34,938 nt of DNA from Klebsiella pneumoniae (GCA_945902215.1 CAMDML010000030.1:1-34938); one strand, 5' to 3'; counted from the stretch's first letter, positions 24,276-32,195 are shown. The notes: generated from the letters alone by a model not told the origin. A program made the numbers and translations.

Positions 24276-25595
24276 TCAAAGTAAGCGCGCCAGCAGGGTA
24301 GCAATACCGAGAAATGACATGAAACCGGCGATGTCCGTTACCGTGGTTAACACGATGGACGAGGCCTGTGCCGGATCGAGGCCGAAACGCTTCAGCAGGA
24401 TCGGCACCAGCGCCCCGGCAGTGCCGGCAATTGTCATCGACACGATCATGGCCAGCCCGATGATCAGCGCCAACCCAGGGTTCTGGCTCCAGAGAAACAC
24501 CCCCAGCGCACAGCACACGGCAACACCCAGGCCGTTCACAAAACCCGCCGCCAGCTCCTTGAGCATCACCCGGTACCAGTGCCGCATCGTGATCTCGCGC
24601 AAGGTCAGTCCGCGCATCGTTACCGCCAGTGCCTGGGCGCCGGTATTGCCAGCCTGCCCTGCGGCAACTGGTAGCAGCACCGCCAAGGCAGTGAACTGGG
24701 CAATGGTGCTTTCGAACATCCCGACAACCGCAGACGCGAGAAACGCCGTGAGCAGGTTGATCAACAACCAGGGCAGCCGCTTGCGCACCGCGAACAAACT
24801 GGAAGACAGCGCCCGTTCATCCTTGCTCACACCCACCATCGTCTGCATGTCGGTAACAAGATTCTGGCGCACGGCTTCCAGCAGTACCTGACTTTCAAGC
24901 ACGCCAACCAGATGAAAATCCACATCCACCACCGGCAGCACGTCGATTTCATGCAGGCCCAGTTTTTCCAGCACCTCCTCGCGCGGATCGAGCGCCTGTA
25001 CAAACACCTGCACCGGGGTCGCCAGTTCCGCCAACTGAGCACTGGCATCTGCCAGTATCAACCGTTGCAAATCGACACGGGAATGCAGCGTCAAATCGTC
25101 GTTCAGCAAAAACAGATGCGGCAGACTCTGCACGTCCTGTTTACGGAGCTGGGCCAGTGCCTGCCCGGCGGTAGTGCTCTTGTTGAACGCGCACGTGGCC
25201 GGGTTCATCAGCTGCCCAACCGAATTCTCCGGGTAATCGAGTAGTGTGCGGAACTCGTCTGCAGTGGTCTTGTTCATCTGGCCGAACCAGGCATCGCGTT
25301 TGGCCACGCTCAACTGACTGAGCAGGCCGATGACAATGTTGATCCCCATGTTCTCCAGCATACTGGCCGCCAACGAGTCTGGCAGGTTGAGCAGAATTGC
25401 CAGCGTCATGCCCGGCGCCAGCCGATCCAGCACGCGGGCACTCACATGCACTTTCTGCTGCTGTAATATTGCGGACGCTTCTTCGGGGCTCATCGCCTCA
25501 AGCTTGCGCGCGGCGCCCAGCGGGTAGTTGAGCAGGAAAGCCTGAGTCAAGCTTTGCAGGGGATTGGCCGCAGGGAAAACCGGTGTCAGAGTCAT
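24276..25595 (-). CDS. mgtE: MgtE-family magnesium transporter
   Basis: 439 residues from the ATG at 25595, with GAGGA 5 bases upstream overlapping the end of the previous gene. Layout: MgtE N superhelical domain (about 20-125), CBS pair (130-255) and five transmembrane helices (about 280-439) with the pore segment VLLPVAAGQAGNTGAQALAV and a second half ending ILTTVTDIAGF-like (SIVLTTVTDIAGFMSFLG). It is a Mg(II) channel gated by intracellular Mg(II) at the N and CBS domains. A membrane-free paralogue of its regulatory part is encoded 7 bases upstream. The first codons (MTLTP) are written by a sequence resembling the REP core, probably by chance. Confidence 0.92.
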   Translation of the reverse strand: MTLTPVFPAANPLQSLTQAFLLNYPLGAARKLEAMSPEEASAILQQQKVHVSARVLDRLAPGMTLAILLNLPDSLAASMLENMGINIVIGLLSQLSVAKRDAWFGQMNKTTADEFRTLLDYPENSVGQLMNPATCAFNKSTTAGQALAQLRKQDVQSLPHLFLLNDDLTLHSRVDLQRLILADASAQLAELATPVQVFVQALDPREEVLEKLGLHEIDVLPVVDVDFHLVGVLESQVLLEAVRQNLVTDMQTMVGVSKDERALSSSLFAVRKRLPWLLINLLTAFLASAVVGMFESTIAQFTALAVLLPVAAGQAGNTGAQALAVTMRGLTLREITMRHWYRVMLKELAAGFVNGLGVAVCCALGVFLWSQNPGLALIIGLAMIVSMTIAGTAGALVPILLKRFGLDPAQASSIVLTTVTDIAGFMSFLGIATLLARLL

Positions 25596-25602
25596 TAGTT
25601 CC

Positions 25603-26442
25603 TCAGGATTTGAGTTCGGTTTCCACCGCATTGCTGACTGAATTGAACAGTGCCAGCAGCGACTTTCCGTACACATCTAATATACCGGACAGCGGATCGC
25701 CGCCGAGTGTTGCGTGCTGCGCGTGCTGTTCACCCTGCTGCAAGCCGTGACGCAAATCGACATGGCGCAGAATGCCGATGAATTGCTGGTGCGCGCCGGT
25801 CACGGGCATCACGTCGCCGTCTTGCCAACAGGGCAGTTTGGCGACTTGCACCAGCAGCATTTGCGCTGAAATCGTCGCCACCGGTTTTTCCATGAGCCAC
25901 TGCACGCGTTGGTCGGCTTGCGCTTTCAGCAGCGCGAGATAACTGATGCGGCCTTCAGGTATCCCTTCCCGGCTGACTACGAATACGTACTTGCTGAAGG
26001 TTTCTTCGGTGGCGTCTTTCAGAAAGTTGAGCACTTCGCTAACCGTGAAGTCGCTCGACACCACTGCCGTATTCGGCACGATCCAGGCACCCGTAAACTG
26101 CACCGGATAATGCAGAAGCAGCACACAGGCCTGCCGGCGCGCTTGCGGGCATTCGTTCAGAATGGCTTCAACATGCATGTGTTCCAGATGGCGCAGCACC
26201 GCCACCATGCGGCCCACATCCTGCTGCAACAGCAGGCGCGCGGCCGTTTCGTTGCCAAAGGCGCGGCACAGGTGCGCAGCAAACGCAGGCAGCGCACGAC
26301 CCAACACGAGCGCGGAATAGCCTTCAGGGACAGTTTCCAGGAAGGTTGCCACCTGATGCGCATCGTGCTGCTCCAGAATGCGCACGGCGCTATCCGGATG
26401 CTCATCCAGAAATTCCAGCGCTAGGGTCAAGGCTTCCTGCAT
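25603..26442 (-). CDS. MgtE-N/CBS protein without membrane domain
   Basis: 279 residues. An MgtE_N-like superhelix (about 1-115, for example HPDSAVRILEQHDAHQVATF) is followed by a CBS-like pair (about 118-240), with the first CBS strand ending in AWIVPNTAVVSSDFTVSEVLNFL and the second near MPVTGAHQQFIGILRHVDL. There is no transmembrane segment. It is encoded directly before the full MgtE gene and 15 bases after the channel gene, so it may form mixed regulatory dimers with MgtE or sense Mg(II) or nucleotides for the neighbouring channel. This reading is inferred from domain content. The alternative is a decayed duplication, but the frame is fully open and the domains look intact. Confidence 0.8.
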   Translation of the reverse strand: MQEALTLALEFLDEHPDSAVRILEQHDAHQVATFLETVPEGYSALVLGRALPAFAAHLCRAFGNETAARLLLQQDVGRMVAVLRHLEHMHVEAILNECPQARRQACVLLLHYPVQFTGAWIVPNTAVVSSDFTVSEVLNFLKDATEETFSKYVFVVSREGIPEGRISYLALLKAQADQRVQWLMEKPVATISAQMLLVQVAKLPCWQDGDVMPVTGAHQQFIGILRHVDLRHGLQQGEQHAQHATLGGDPLSGILDVYGKSLLALFNSVSNAVETELKS

Positions 26443-26457
26443 GGCCGCGTGGTCCGG

Positions 26458-27315
26458 TTAAGGCTTGAGCTGATGATTCTGCGCAGGCGTGATGAAACAG
26501 ATTTCCTCATGGAACAGCTTGGCGGGAATCACCGCCTTGCCGTCACCAGTGGCCACAACAATGCTGGCTTGCGACACCTCCACAATCTCGCCCTCCACCG
26601 CGCCAATACGCAAATGATCCCCAACATGGCAATGCTTTCTGGTGTACTGCGCGCCGATCACGTTCGCCACCAAAGTGCGCGCGCCGAGACTGAAAGCCAG
26701 GGCAGCGCCCGCCAGCAGGATCGCAATCACCACAACACTGAGATTGCTGAGGAAGCCGATATTCAGGCCAATTTGTTCCACCCCGATGATGATTGCACTG
26801 AAAATAATGACGATCTGCGCCGCGCGCGCCATGATCGCGCTCTGCTCCAGCCCGGCCCGATGCGCCGCCGTGATAATGCCGGCACGGGCCAGGTTACTGA
26901 GCAGGAACCCGCCAAGAATAATCAGCAGGCCGGTGACCAGCCCCGGTAAATAACTCACGATGCGGTCGAGCCAACCGCTGAACAGATCCCAACCCATAAT
27001 GTTCGCGCCCACCGCGAAAAAGAACACCATCACTACCCAGAACACGAGCTTTTTGATGATCAGGGCGTATGAGCGTTGAATGCGTTCGTGATGTGCGCTG
27101 TCGGTATGGGCGAAGCGCACAAACAGGGCATCGAGTCCTTCGACAAGTTTCTGCGCGCTCAAGGCCAGGGTTTTGGCCATGATGAAGCCGAGCAGGAGCA
27201 GCGTGGCCGTTCCCAGCAGCTGCGGGAAATACTGCACGAACTGCTGCGAGAGGTCGTTGTAAGTCTCATCAAATGCAGCGCCCCATTCAAAAGGAGCGCG
27301 AGTGTTTTCTGCCAT
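26458..27315 (-). CDS. Small-conductance mechanosensitive channel-like protein (TM-helix repeat type)
   Basis: 285 residues with AGGAG 6 bases before the ATG at 27315. Five hydrophobic helices (35-55, 92-112, 120-145, 163-186, 190-215), including the conserved-helix repeat VTGLLIILGGFLLSNLARAG and the pore-like AALAFSLGARTLVANVIG, then a beta-rich MscS domain HVGDHLRIGAVEGEIVEVS. The class (CmpX-like) has a short cytosolic part. It likely releases ions or solutes under membrane tension. Its place before the CBS protein and MgtE suggests a Mg(II)/osmotic module. Confidence 0.85.
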   Translation of the reverse strand: MAENTRAPFEWGAAFDETYNDLSQQFVQYFPQLLGTATLLLLGFIMAKTLALSAQKLVEGLDALFVRFAHTDSAHHERIQRSYALIIKKLVFWVVMVFFFAVGANIMGWDLFSGWLDRIVSYLPGLVTGLLIILGGFLLSNLARAGIITAAHRAGLEQSAIMARAAQIVIIFSAIIIGVEQIGLNIGFLSNLSVVVIAILLAGAALAFSLGARTLVANVIGAQYTRKHCHVGDHLRIGAVEGEIVEVSQASIVVATGDGKAVIPAKLFHEEICFITPAQNHQLKP

Positions 27316-27324
27316 GGGTAGCTC

Positions 27325-28212
27325 CTACAAATCTTCGTTCCAGCTAAGGATTGCTTGGGTGTTGTCCGCGTTATAACCAATGTCATCGCGTGCCTTGGCC
27401 CAACGCTCACTGACCAACCGCGTCAGTGGGGCATCGAGATTTACTGCCGCGCCGAGATCTGCGGCGATCTTCGCGTCCTTGGCCAACAGGCCCAGCGCAA
27501 AACCGGTGGCATATTTTTCATCAAGTACGTGCTCCTTCATCACCACATCGGAAATGAACGAGCGACCCGTGGAGACATTGACGATATCGATCAGCGTGCG
27601 CGTATCGAGGCCAAAGCGTTTGGCAATGAGCACGGCCTCGGATGTTGCTGCAAAGGCAGTCGCGCCCAGAAAATTGTTCAACGCCTTCACCGCATGCCCG
27701 GTGCCGCTGCCACCCGTGTCGAACAGGCGATCGCCCATGGCCGCCAAAATCGGTTTGGCGCGCGCGATGGCGTCCTTGTCGTCGCCACCGATCATGATTG
27801 TCAGCGTACCGGTAATGGCGCGCGGTCTGGCGCCGGACACCGGCGCATCAATAAGCACCGCGCCTTTCTGCGCAAGCAACTTTGCCAGCTCCTGGGTTCC
27901 CACAGGTTCCGACGAACTCATGTCGATGACGATGGTGCCGCGCCCGAGCGCTGAAAAGAAAGCGCCCTGTTCGGCGCGGATCAACACTTCATGCACGATC
28001 TGGCCGGTAGGCAGCATGGTGACGACGAAATTCTGCCAGGCCATGTCGGCAAGACTCGCAGCGGTGGCCGCCGGATGCTCCTTGCAGAAGGCGGCAACCT
28101 GCTCTGGGTTGCTGTCGTATACCTTTACCTCTAACCCGGCTTTCACCAGGTTGGCGGCCATTGGCCAGCCCATGGTGCCTATACCGATAAAACCGATTTT
28201 CTGTGCGCTCAT
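27325..28212 (-). CDS. Beta-hydroxyacid dehydrogenase (3-hydroxyisobutyrate / tartronate-semialdehyde reductase type)
   Basis: 295 residues. Rossmann start GFIGIGTMGWPMAANL, substrate-binding DAPVSGARPRAI (the usual DAPVSGG has A here) and catalytic K176 in GTGHAVKALNNFLGA. The family oxidises or reduces 3-hydroxy acids such as 3-hydroxyisobutyrate or tartronate semialdehyde with NAD(P). Its ATG overlaps the stop of the CMD-family gene by 4 bases (ATGA), so both proteins are probably made in step. The exact acid cannot be assigned from sequence. The channel gene follows 9 bases later on the same strand. Confidence 0.88.
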   Translation of the reverse strand: MSAQKIGFIGIGTMGWPMAANLVKAGLEVKVYDSNPEQVAAFCKEHPAATAASLADMAWQNFVVTMLPTGQIVHEVLIRAEQGAFFSALGRGTIVIDMSSSEPVGTQELAKLLAQKGAVLIDAPVSGARPRAITGTLTIMIGGDDKDAIARAKPILAAMGDRLFDTGGSGTGHAVKALNNFLGATAFAATSEAVLIAKRFGLDTRTLIDIVNVSTGRSFISDVVMKEHVLDEKYATGFALGLLAKDAKIAADLGAAVNLDAPLTRLVSERWAKARDDIGYNADNTQAILSWNEDL

Positions 28213-28598
28213 GCTTTATCCAGCCCCAGTTTGCCCAGCACTTCCTTCGCCGCAGCCATCGCTTCCACGCCGGTCGGAATACCGGAATATTGGGACGTAT
28301 GGATGATGATCTCGCGGATCTCTTCCACGGTAACGCCGTTGGCCAGCGCGCCCTGCACGTGCATCTTCAACTGGTTGGGTTTGCTCAGCGCCGTCAACGC
28401 GGTGAGCGTTACGATGCTGCGCATGCGGTGGTCTAGCCCCGGCCGTTGCCACACATCGCCGAACAAGCTGGCAGTCACCAGATCCTCAAAGGGCCGATTG
28501 AATTGAGTGGCCTGATTGACCCGCTCCTCCGCGCCCGCGCTGCCCCACATCTTGCGGCGCAGATCCATGCCGGCATCATAATTTTTGTTGTCAGTCAT
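28209..28598 (-). CDS. Carboxymuconolactone-decarboxylase family protein (PcaC-like)
   Basis: 129 residues, the length of PcaC. CMD-family sequence is seen in RMRSIVTLTALTALSKPNQLKMH and EEIREIIIHTSQYSGIPTGVEAM. The protein contains no cysteine, so it is not an AhpD-type peroxidase partner. PcaC decarboxylates 4-carboxymuconolactone in the protocatechuate branch of the beta-ketoadipate pathway, but the rest of that pathway is absent from the window and the gene is paired with a hydroxyacid dehydrogenase, so a related decarboxylase or isomerase role is possible. GGGAGTGAGG precedes the ATG at 28598. Confidence 0.82.
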   Translation of the reverse strand: MTDNKNYDAGMDLRRKMWGSAGAEERVNQATQFNRPFEDLVTASLFGDVWQRPGLDHRMRSIVTLTALTALSKPNQLKMHVQGALANGVTVEEIREIIIHTSQYSGIPTGVEAMAAAKEVLGKLGLDKA

Positions 28599-28830
28599 AC
28601 CTCACTCCCTTTCGTTTCGGGCAATAGGAACAGCAACACGAGGATGCTGATCGTTGCCATGGTCAATGGATACCACAGCCCAAAATGGACTCAGTCAATA
28701 TAAAGGAGATGGGATGACTTGCAACCAGAAAGCAGCCTACACTCCAGACATCCGGTTTGGATTCCGGCACGTAAATGGCTCATCAAGCTACATGAAACCA
28801 ACACGAAACCAACGCGAAAGAGGCCACACC

Positions 28831-29400
28831 ATGCTAACCAGACTGATGCTCGCAACAAGCTGCCTGCTCCTGCCTACCTACTCCTTTGCCGCTGACGCAA
28901 CTGCGCCTGCCCCTGATGCAACAGCCGCCACTTGTGCCCAATGGCTCGACCAGGATATCGGCAAACTCCACGCCGACGAACAAATCGACCTCTGCACCCT
29001 GACTGCCAACCACCCAGTGTTGATCGTCAACACCGCCAGCTTCTGCGGCTATACCCCACAGTTCACCGGTCTTGAAGCGCTGCACCAGCAGTACAAGGAC
29101 CAAGGCCTCGTCATCATCGGCTTCCCCTCCGACGATTTCTTCCAGGAATCCGAAGACAGCGAAGAAACCGCCAACATCTGCTACGTGAACTACGGCGTTA
29201 CCTTCCCGATGACCAGCGAGATCAAAGTCAGAGGCGGCAACGCCCACCCGATCTTCCAACACCTTGGCAGCGCCGGTGCGCCGAGCTGGAACTTCAACAA
29301 GTACCTGGTCGGTAAAAACGGCGAGATCATCGAGCACTTCGGCAGCAACGTGGAGCCGGATTCGGCGGAGCTGCGGGCGGCGATTGAGCTGGCACTTTGA
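28831..29400 (+). CDS. Exported glutathione-peroxidase family protein
   Basis: 189 residues from the ATG at 28831 (AGAGG 8 bases upstream), beginning with a signal peptide (MLTRLMLATSCLLLPTYSFA). A longer in-frame reading from 28714 also has a strong ribosome-binding site (AAAGGAG), so an alternative start is possible. Peroxidatic Cys72 is in NTASFCGYTPQFTG; the resolving-type C117 is in ICYVNYGVTFPM; and W153-N154 are in PSWNFNKYLV. The catalytic Gln of the family motif FPCNQF is replaced by Asp (FPSDDF, D102). It should reduce peroxides in the periplasm with a thiol donor; the Gln loss may change its rate or substrate. It is transcribed away from the CMD operon. Confidence 0.85.
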   Translation: MLTRLMLATSCLLLPTYSFAADATAPAPDATAATCAQWLDQDIGKLHADEQIDLCTLTANHPVLIVNTASFCGYTPQFTGLEALHQQYKDQGLVIIGFPSDDFFQESEDSEETANICYVNYGVTFPMTSEIKVRGGNAHPIFQHLGSAGAPSWNFNKYLVGKNGEIIEHFGSNVEPDSAELRAAIELAL

Positions 29401-29482
29401 ACACCCAATTTCACCCATTCGCATGATTTACAGCTGAAATGATGTATTTATTAATTTGAACAACTTTTAAGATGTATATAGA

Positions 29483-29511
29483 CTGCCGGCATCACCCTAC
29501 GATGCCGGTAG
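29483..29511 (+). promoter_or_regulatory. Hairpin/operator candidate before the HipB-like gene
   Basis: CTGCCGGCATC (29483-29493) and GATGCCGGTAG (29501-29511) form an 11-base stem with one mismatch and a 7-base loop, ending 3 bases before the TTG start of the antitoxin gene. HipB-type antitoxins autorepress at such palindromes, and a hairpin at the start could also limit translation. Confidence 0.45.
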
Positions 29512-29514
29512 CCC

Positions 29515-29841
29515 TTGAACCTCCAAGCCCAGATCAAACAACGCCGCCTCGCGCTCGGCCTGCAGCAAACCGATATGAAGCTGCGGATTGGCATGAATCA
29601 GCAGCAATATCAGCGCATTGAAGCCGGCGGCAATCCCAGGCTGGAAACGCTGGAGCTGATCGCCGAAGGGCTGGAAGCCGATATCCTGCTCATTCCCCAC
29701 GACAAACTTCTCGCCGTCTATGCCGTGCTGCAGGATCTGCCCAGAACACCCGGCTATTACGTGGGGGAACCCAAGCCCGTGTATGGGGAGCCCAAATCCG
29801 TGGATTTTGATCCTTGGGCCGGCATTCTGGACAAGGCATGA
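29515..29841 (+). CDS. HipB-like antitoxin, XRE-family helix-turn-helix
   Basis: 108 residues from a TTG at 29515; the nearby ATG at 29502 is out of frame, and an ATG at 29575 would remove the helix-turn-helix. Helix-turn-helix at about 1-60 (IKQRRLALGLQQTDMKLRIG, then QQYQRIEAGGNPRLETLELIAEGL). The C-terminal 35 residues are less ordered (PGYYVGEPKPVYGEPKSV). It should bind DNA at the hairpin upstream and neutralise the kinase encoded next, whose ATG overlaps its stop by 4 bases. Confidence 0.8.
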   Translation: MNLQAQIKQRRLALGLQQTDMKLRIGMNQQQYQRIEAGGNPRLETLELIAEGLEADILLIPHDKLLAVYAVLQDLPRTPGYYVGEPKPVYGEPKSVDFDPWAGILDKA

Positions 29842-31097
29842 CTGCGGAAGCCGTCGAAGTCCTGAAGCTGGCGCTGCATGGCTCCACACTGGGCTATCTC
29901 GCCGGCTACCAGAGCGGCCGCACCAACCTGGTGTTCGACCCTCATTACATAGACCAAACCGAACGCCCCACCTTCACCCTCACCGGCTCCCCGCTGCACC
30001 CGGCCAGCGCCAAACTCTACACACAACCCTGGCAACGCCAGCACCGCCTGCATCCCGTGCTGTCCAACCTGCTGCCCGAAGGCGCGTTGCGCGAGTTGCT
30101 CGCGCAACCATTGAAGGGTCATCCTGAAAACGAATTCCCTTTGTTCGCACAACTCGCCGCCGACTTGCCGGGCGCACTCACTGCACAAGCCTTGCACCCC
30201 GACGAAATCCCGCCGGGCGTTCTCGACTATCGCACCTCAGTCACACCCGTGCCGCGCAAACCCTCAGCCAGCACTCCGCGCTTTTCTTTGGCCGGCGCGC
30301 AAATGAAATTCTCGATGCACAACAAAGACGGACGCTTCCTGTTGTCACAACCAGAACAAGCCGGCGACTGGATCATCAAGACTCCGTCCACACTGCATGC
30401 CGCTGTTCCACAAAATGAATACACCGCAATGAAACTCGCGGAGCTCGTCGGCGTGAACATTCCGGAAATACAATTGATTGATGTGAAGCAACTGCAAGGA
30501 CTACCACCAATCAATCTGCCGCAAGAACAATTTGCGTACGCCATCAAACGTTATGACAGAGGAGCAGACGCTCAACGCATTCACACCGAAGATTTTGCCC
30601 AGGTGCTATTCAAGTATCCGCATGAGAAAGTCGGCGCCATCAACTTCGAGCAGATTGGGAAAGTGTTGTATCAATTCGCAGGACATGGGCTGGCCAACGT
30701 GCAGCAAATGGCGCGGCGTTTGCTGGTTAATATCCTGCTCGGTAACGGCGATGCACAGCTGAAGAACTGGAGTCTGATTTACCCCGATAAGGTGACTGCT
30801 GAACTGGCTCCAGCCTACGATTTCCTGTGCACGAAAGCCTACATACCGAATGAAGCAGGGCTATCGCTAAGCCTTGCGAATACGAAGAATTGGTATGCGT
30901 TGAATATGGGGCATTTTGAAGCGTGGGCCGAGGCTACCGGGGCGCCTTGGCGAGCGGTAAAGCCGCATTTGCTGGAGGCTTTGGTAAGTGTGCGCTTACA
31001 TTGGGAGGGGTATTTGGAACAGAGTCAAATGCTGGAGGTACACAAATTAACGTTAAGGCAGCATTGGGGGAGGCTGCATAGCGATTTCAAATTGTAG
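29838..31097 (+). CDS. hipA: HipA-type serine/threonine kinase toxin
   Basis: 419 residues from the ATG at 29838 that overlaps the antitoxin stop by 4 bases. N-terminal domain (about 10-110), then the kinase: G-loop FSLAGAQMKFSM with S150 (the residue that E. coli HipA autophosphorylates), ATP-binding K181 in DWIIKTPST, the hinge IKRYDR, the catalytic loop LLGNGDAQLKNWSL with D305, K309 and N310, and the metal Asp in LAPAYDFL (D328). The catalytic loop usually reads NGDAHLKN; here His is Gln. HipA phosphorylates glutamyl-tRNA synthetase and stops translation until HipB restrains it. Gene debris lies directly downstream, consistent with an accessory locus. Confidence 0.9.
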   Translation: MTAEAVEVLKLALHGSTLGYLAGYQSGRTNLVFDPHYIDQTERPTFTLTGSPLHPASAKLYTQPWQRQHRLHPVLSNLLPEGALRELLAQPLKGHPENEFPLFAQLAADLPGALTAQALHPDEIPPGVLDYRTSVTPVPRKPSASTPRFSLAGAQMKFSMHNKDGRFLLSQPEQAGDWIIKTPSTLHAAVPQNEYTAMKLAELVGVNIPEIQLIDVKQLQGLPPINLPQEQFAYAIKRYDRGADAQRIHTEDFAQVLFKYPHEKVGAINFEQIGKVLYQFAGHGLANVQQMARRLLVNILLGNGDAQLKNWSLIYPDKVTAELAPAYDFLCTKAYIPNEAGLSLSLANTKNWYALNMGHFEAWAEATGAPWRAVKPHLLEALVSVRLHWEGYLEQSQMLEVHKLTLRQHWGRLHSDFKL

Positions 31098-31116
31098 AGC
31101 TCAACACTCAACTTTT

Positions 31117-31334
31117 ATGTCCCAGTTGAGCGCTGAAGAGAGTGTGCTTTTGAGGTCACAAATTGTGACCTCAAAGAGTCAATGGGCCGCTTTCCGGAGG
31201 GTTTCATGTTTCAGCTTAGTGAGCAGGAAGCGGAACACTTGAGGTGCCAAATTGGCACCACAAGTTTGCAATCACAACCCATCTCAAAACATGGCCACGG
31301 ACGTGACCAAAATAAAAGTGTCAGAGTAAGTTGA
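31117..31334 (+). pseudogene. Two decayed fragments of an ORF6N-domain protein
   Basis: Two short overlapping frames repeat the same ORF6N-domain segment. Copy 1 (31117-31242, 41 residues) reads MSQLSAEESVLLRSQIVTSK, and copy 2 (31182-31334, 50 residues) reads GRFPEGFMFQLSEQEAEHLR followed by CQIGTTS. Both match the ORF6N core FPEDFMFQLTxEExxxLRSQIVTS. Neither has the upstream domain or the usual TEQGV ending. Copy 2 runs into the REP-like element at 31310. The domain is common in phage and mobile-element antirepressors. Confidence 0.6.
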
Positions 31335-31371
31335 TCGGAGAGTTCAAGTTACTCTCCCCCCTCTTTTATTT
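31310..31371. repeat. REP-like palindromic element
   Basis: Arms 31310-31334 (AAATAAAAGTGTCAGAGTAA...) and 31343-31371 (TCAAGTTACTCTCCCCCCTC...) are imperfect inverted repeats around a short loop. The core resembles the perfect element at 7880-7966. Confidence 0.65.
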
Positions 31372-31582
31372 CCCTTTGATTACTTTGAGTACACCATAAA
31401 GCTCTAACCGCTTTGTTTATTCATGGAATTGCATACAATCCCACTAGCCATGCAATCCGCCCGACGCAGTCAGAAGGTATGGACAAGTTGCTGCGTGTCG
31501 CGCGCGCAGTGCCGCAGGCGTATTTTTATCTTAGAGAGTTGGCTGGACTGAAGAACAACAGTAGCCGGGTAAGTTTGAGTAT

Positions 31583-31605
31583 TGGTGCCAGGAGAGGACT
31601 TGAAC
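31583..31605 (-). tRNA. 3' fragment of a tRNA-Leu gene (not a complete tRNA)
   Basis: On the minus strand the segment reads GTTCAAGTCCTCTCCTGGCA then CCA: a T-loop, T-stem 3' side, acceptor 3' strand and CCA as in tRNA-Leu, with one base fewer than usual in the acceptor. The 5' side of the T-stem and the rest of the tRNA are absent. Such tail fragments are typical of attachment sites left by integrative elements. Confidence 0.6.
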
Positions 31606-31639
31606 ATGACATATAACTAATTAATTTACATTACTATTT

Positions 31640-31928
31640 TATTTGTCTCATATGTTTGGTGTTGCCAAGGGTGTTACCAAACCAGCATCGTGATCGCTGG
31701 TATCCGGGTGATGGGAGCCCGTACGGAAGCCATCCAGATAAACAGGATAACTTTAGGTGGCTCTTGGGCGATTGACATCGACAAATAAGCCTGCGCGAAA
31801 GGCTACATCCCACATCGCTCCACGCTCGACTCAATCCCTACAAATTCGGCTGACACAACTACTACACACCCAAATAAGAGCGTCACAACACCATTAGATG
31901 GCACTGTTAATTCAAAAGTATCATTTGG
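31640..31928. other. AT-richer non-coding stretch, nothing recognised
   Basis: I see no gene, RNA or clear terminator here. Short ORFs on either strand lack ribosome-binding sites and family resemblance. The stretch lies between a tRNA tail and a transposase remnant, so it is probably mobile-element debris. Confidence 0.5.
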
Positions 31929-32195
31929 TTGGATTTGAACAGCCCGCGGAACTGCCTGGCAGCTTTAGTGCCAAAGCCCAGAATCAATCTCACGCGTTAC
32001 CACGGGGTATTCGCACCCAACAACGCGCAGCGGGCGGCAATCACGCCCAGCCAACGCGGCAAGGGCGGCAAGAAAGACGCAGGCACTTTCACTACAGCAG
32101 AATTACTCGACGATAAGAGCTACATACAATAACTAGCCGCAATGACCTGGGCACGACGCCTCAAGCGCGTCTTCAGAATAGAGATTGAGGATTGC
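31929..32195 (+). pseudogene. C-terminal remnant of an IS91-family (Y2) transposase
   Basis: The frame reads CLAALVPKPRINLTRYHGVF then APNN, followed by an in-frame TAA at 32130-32132 and, still in frame, AAMTWARRLKRVFRIEIEDC. Both blocks match the C-terminal part of IS91-type transposases (LAALVPKPRxNLxRFHGVFAP and MTWAQRLKRVFxIDIETC). The N-terminal catalytic part and the CxxCGG ending are missing. The element is therefore dead. Confidence 0.75.

Noticed and set aside
25582..25595. REP core GGTGTCAGAGTCAT at the start of mgtE
   Set aside because: Only a 14-base half-site with no inverted partner; it is the normal coding of MTLTP and probably chance.
29043..29051. Selenocysteine in the glutathione peroxidase
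   Set aside because: The peroxidatic position is an ordinary Cys codon (TGC), not TGA.
31149..31264. Two palindromes downstream of hipA, considered as HipB operators
   Set aside because: Both encode the conserved ORF6N residues LRSQIVTS/LRCQIGT, which explains the palindromic codons. They also lie at the 3' side of hipA, not at a promoter.
31413..31616. 67-residue ORF
   Set aside because: It runs through the tRNA-Leu tail, lacks a ribosome-binding site and has no recognisable domain.
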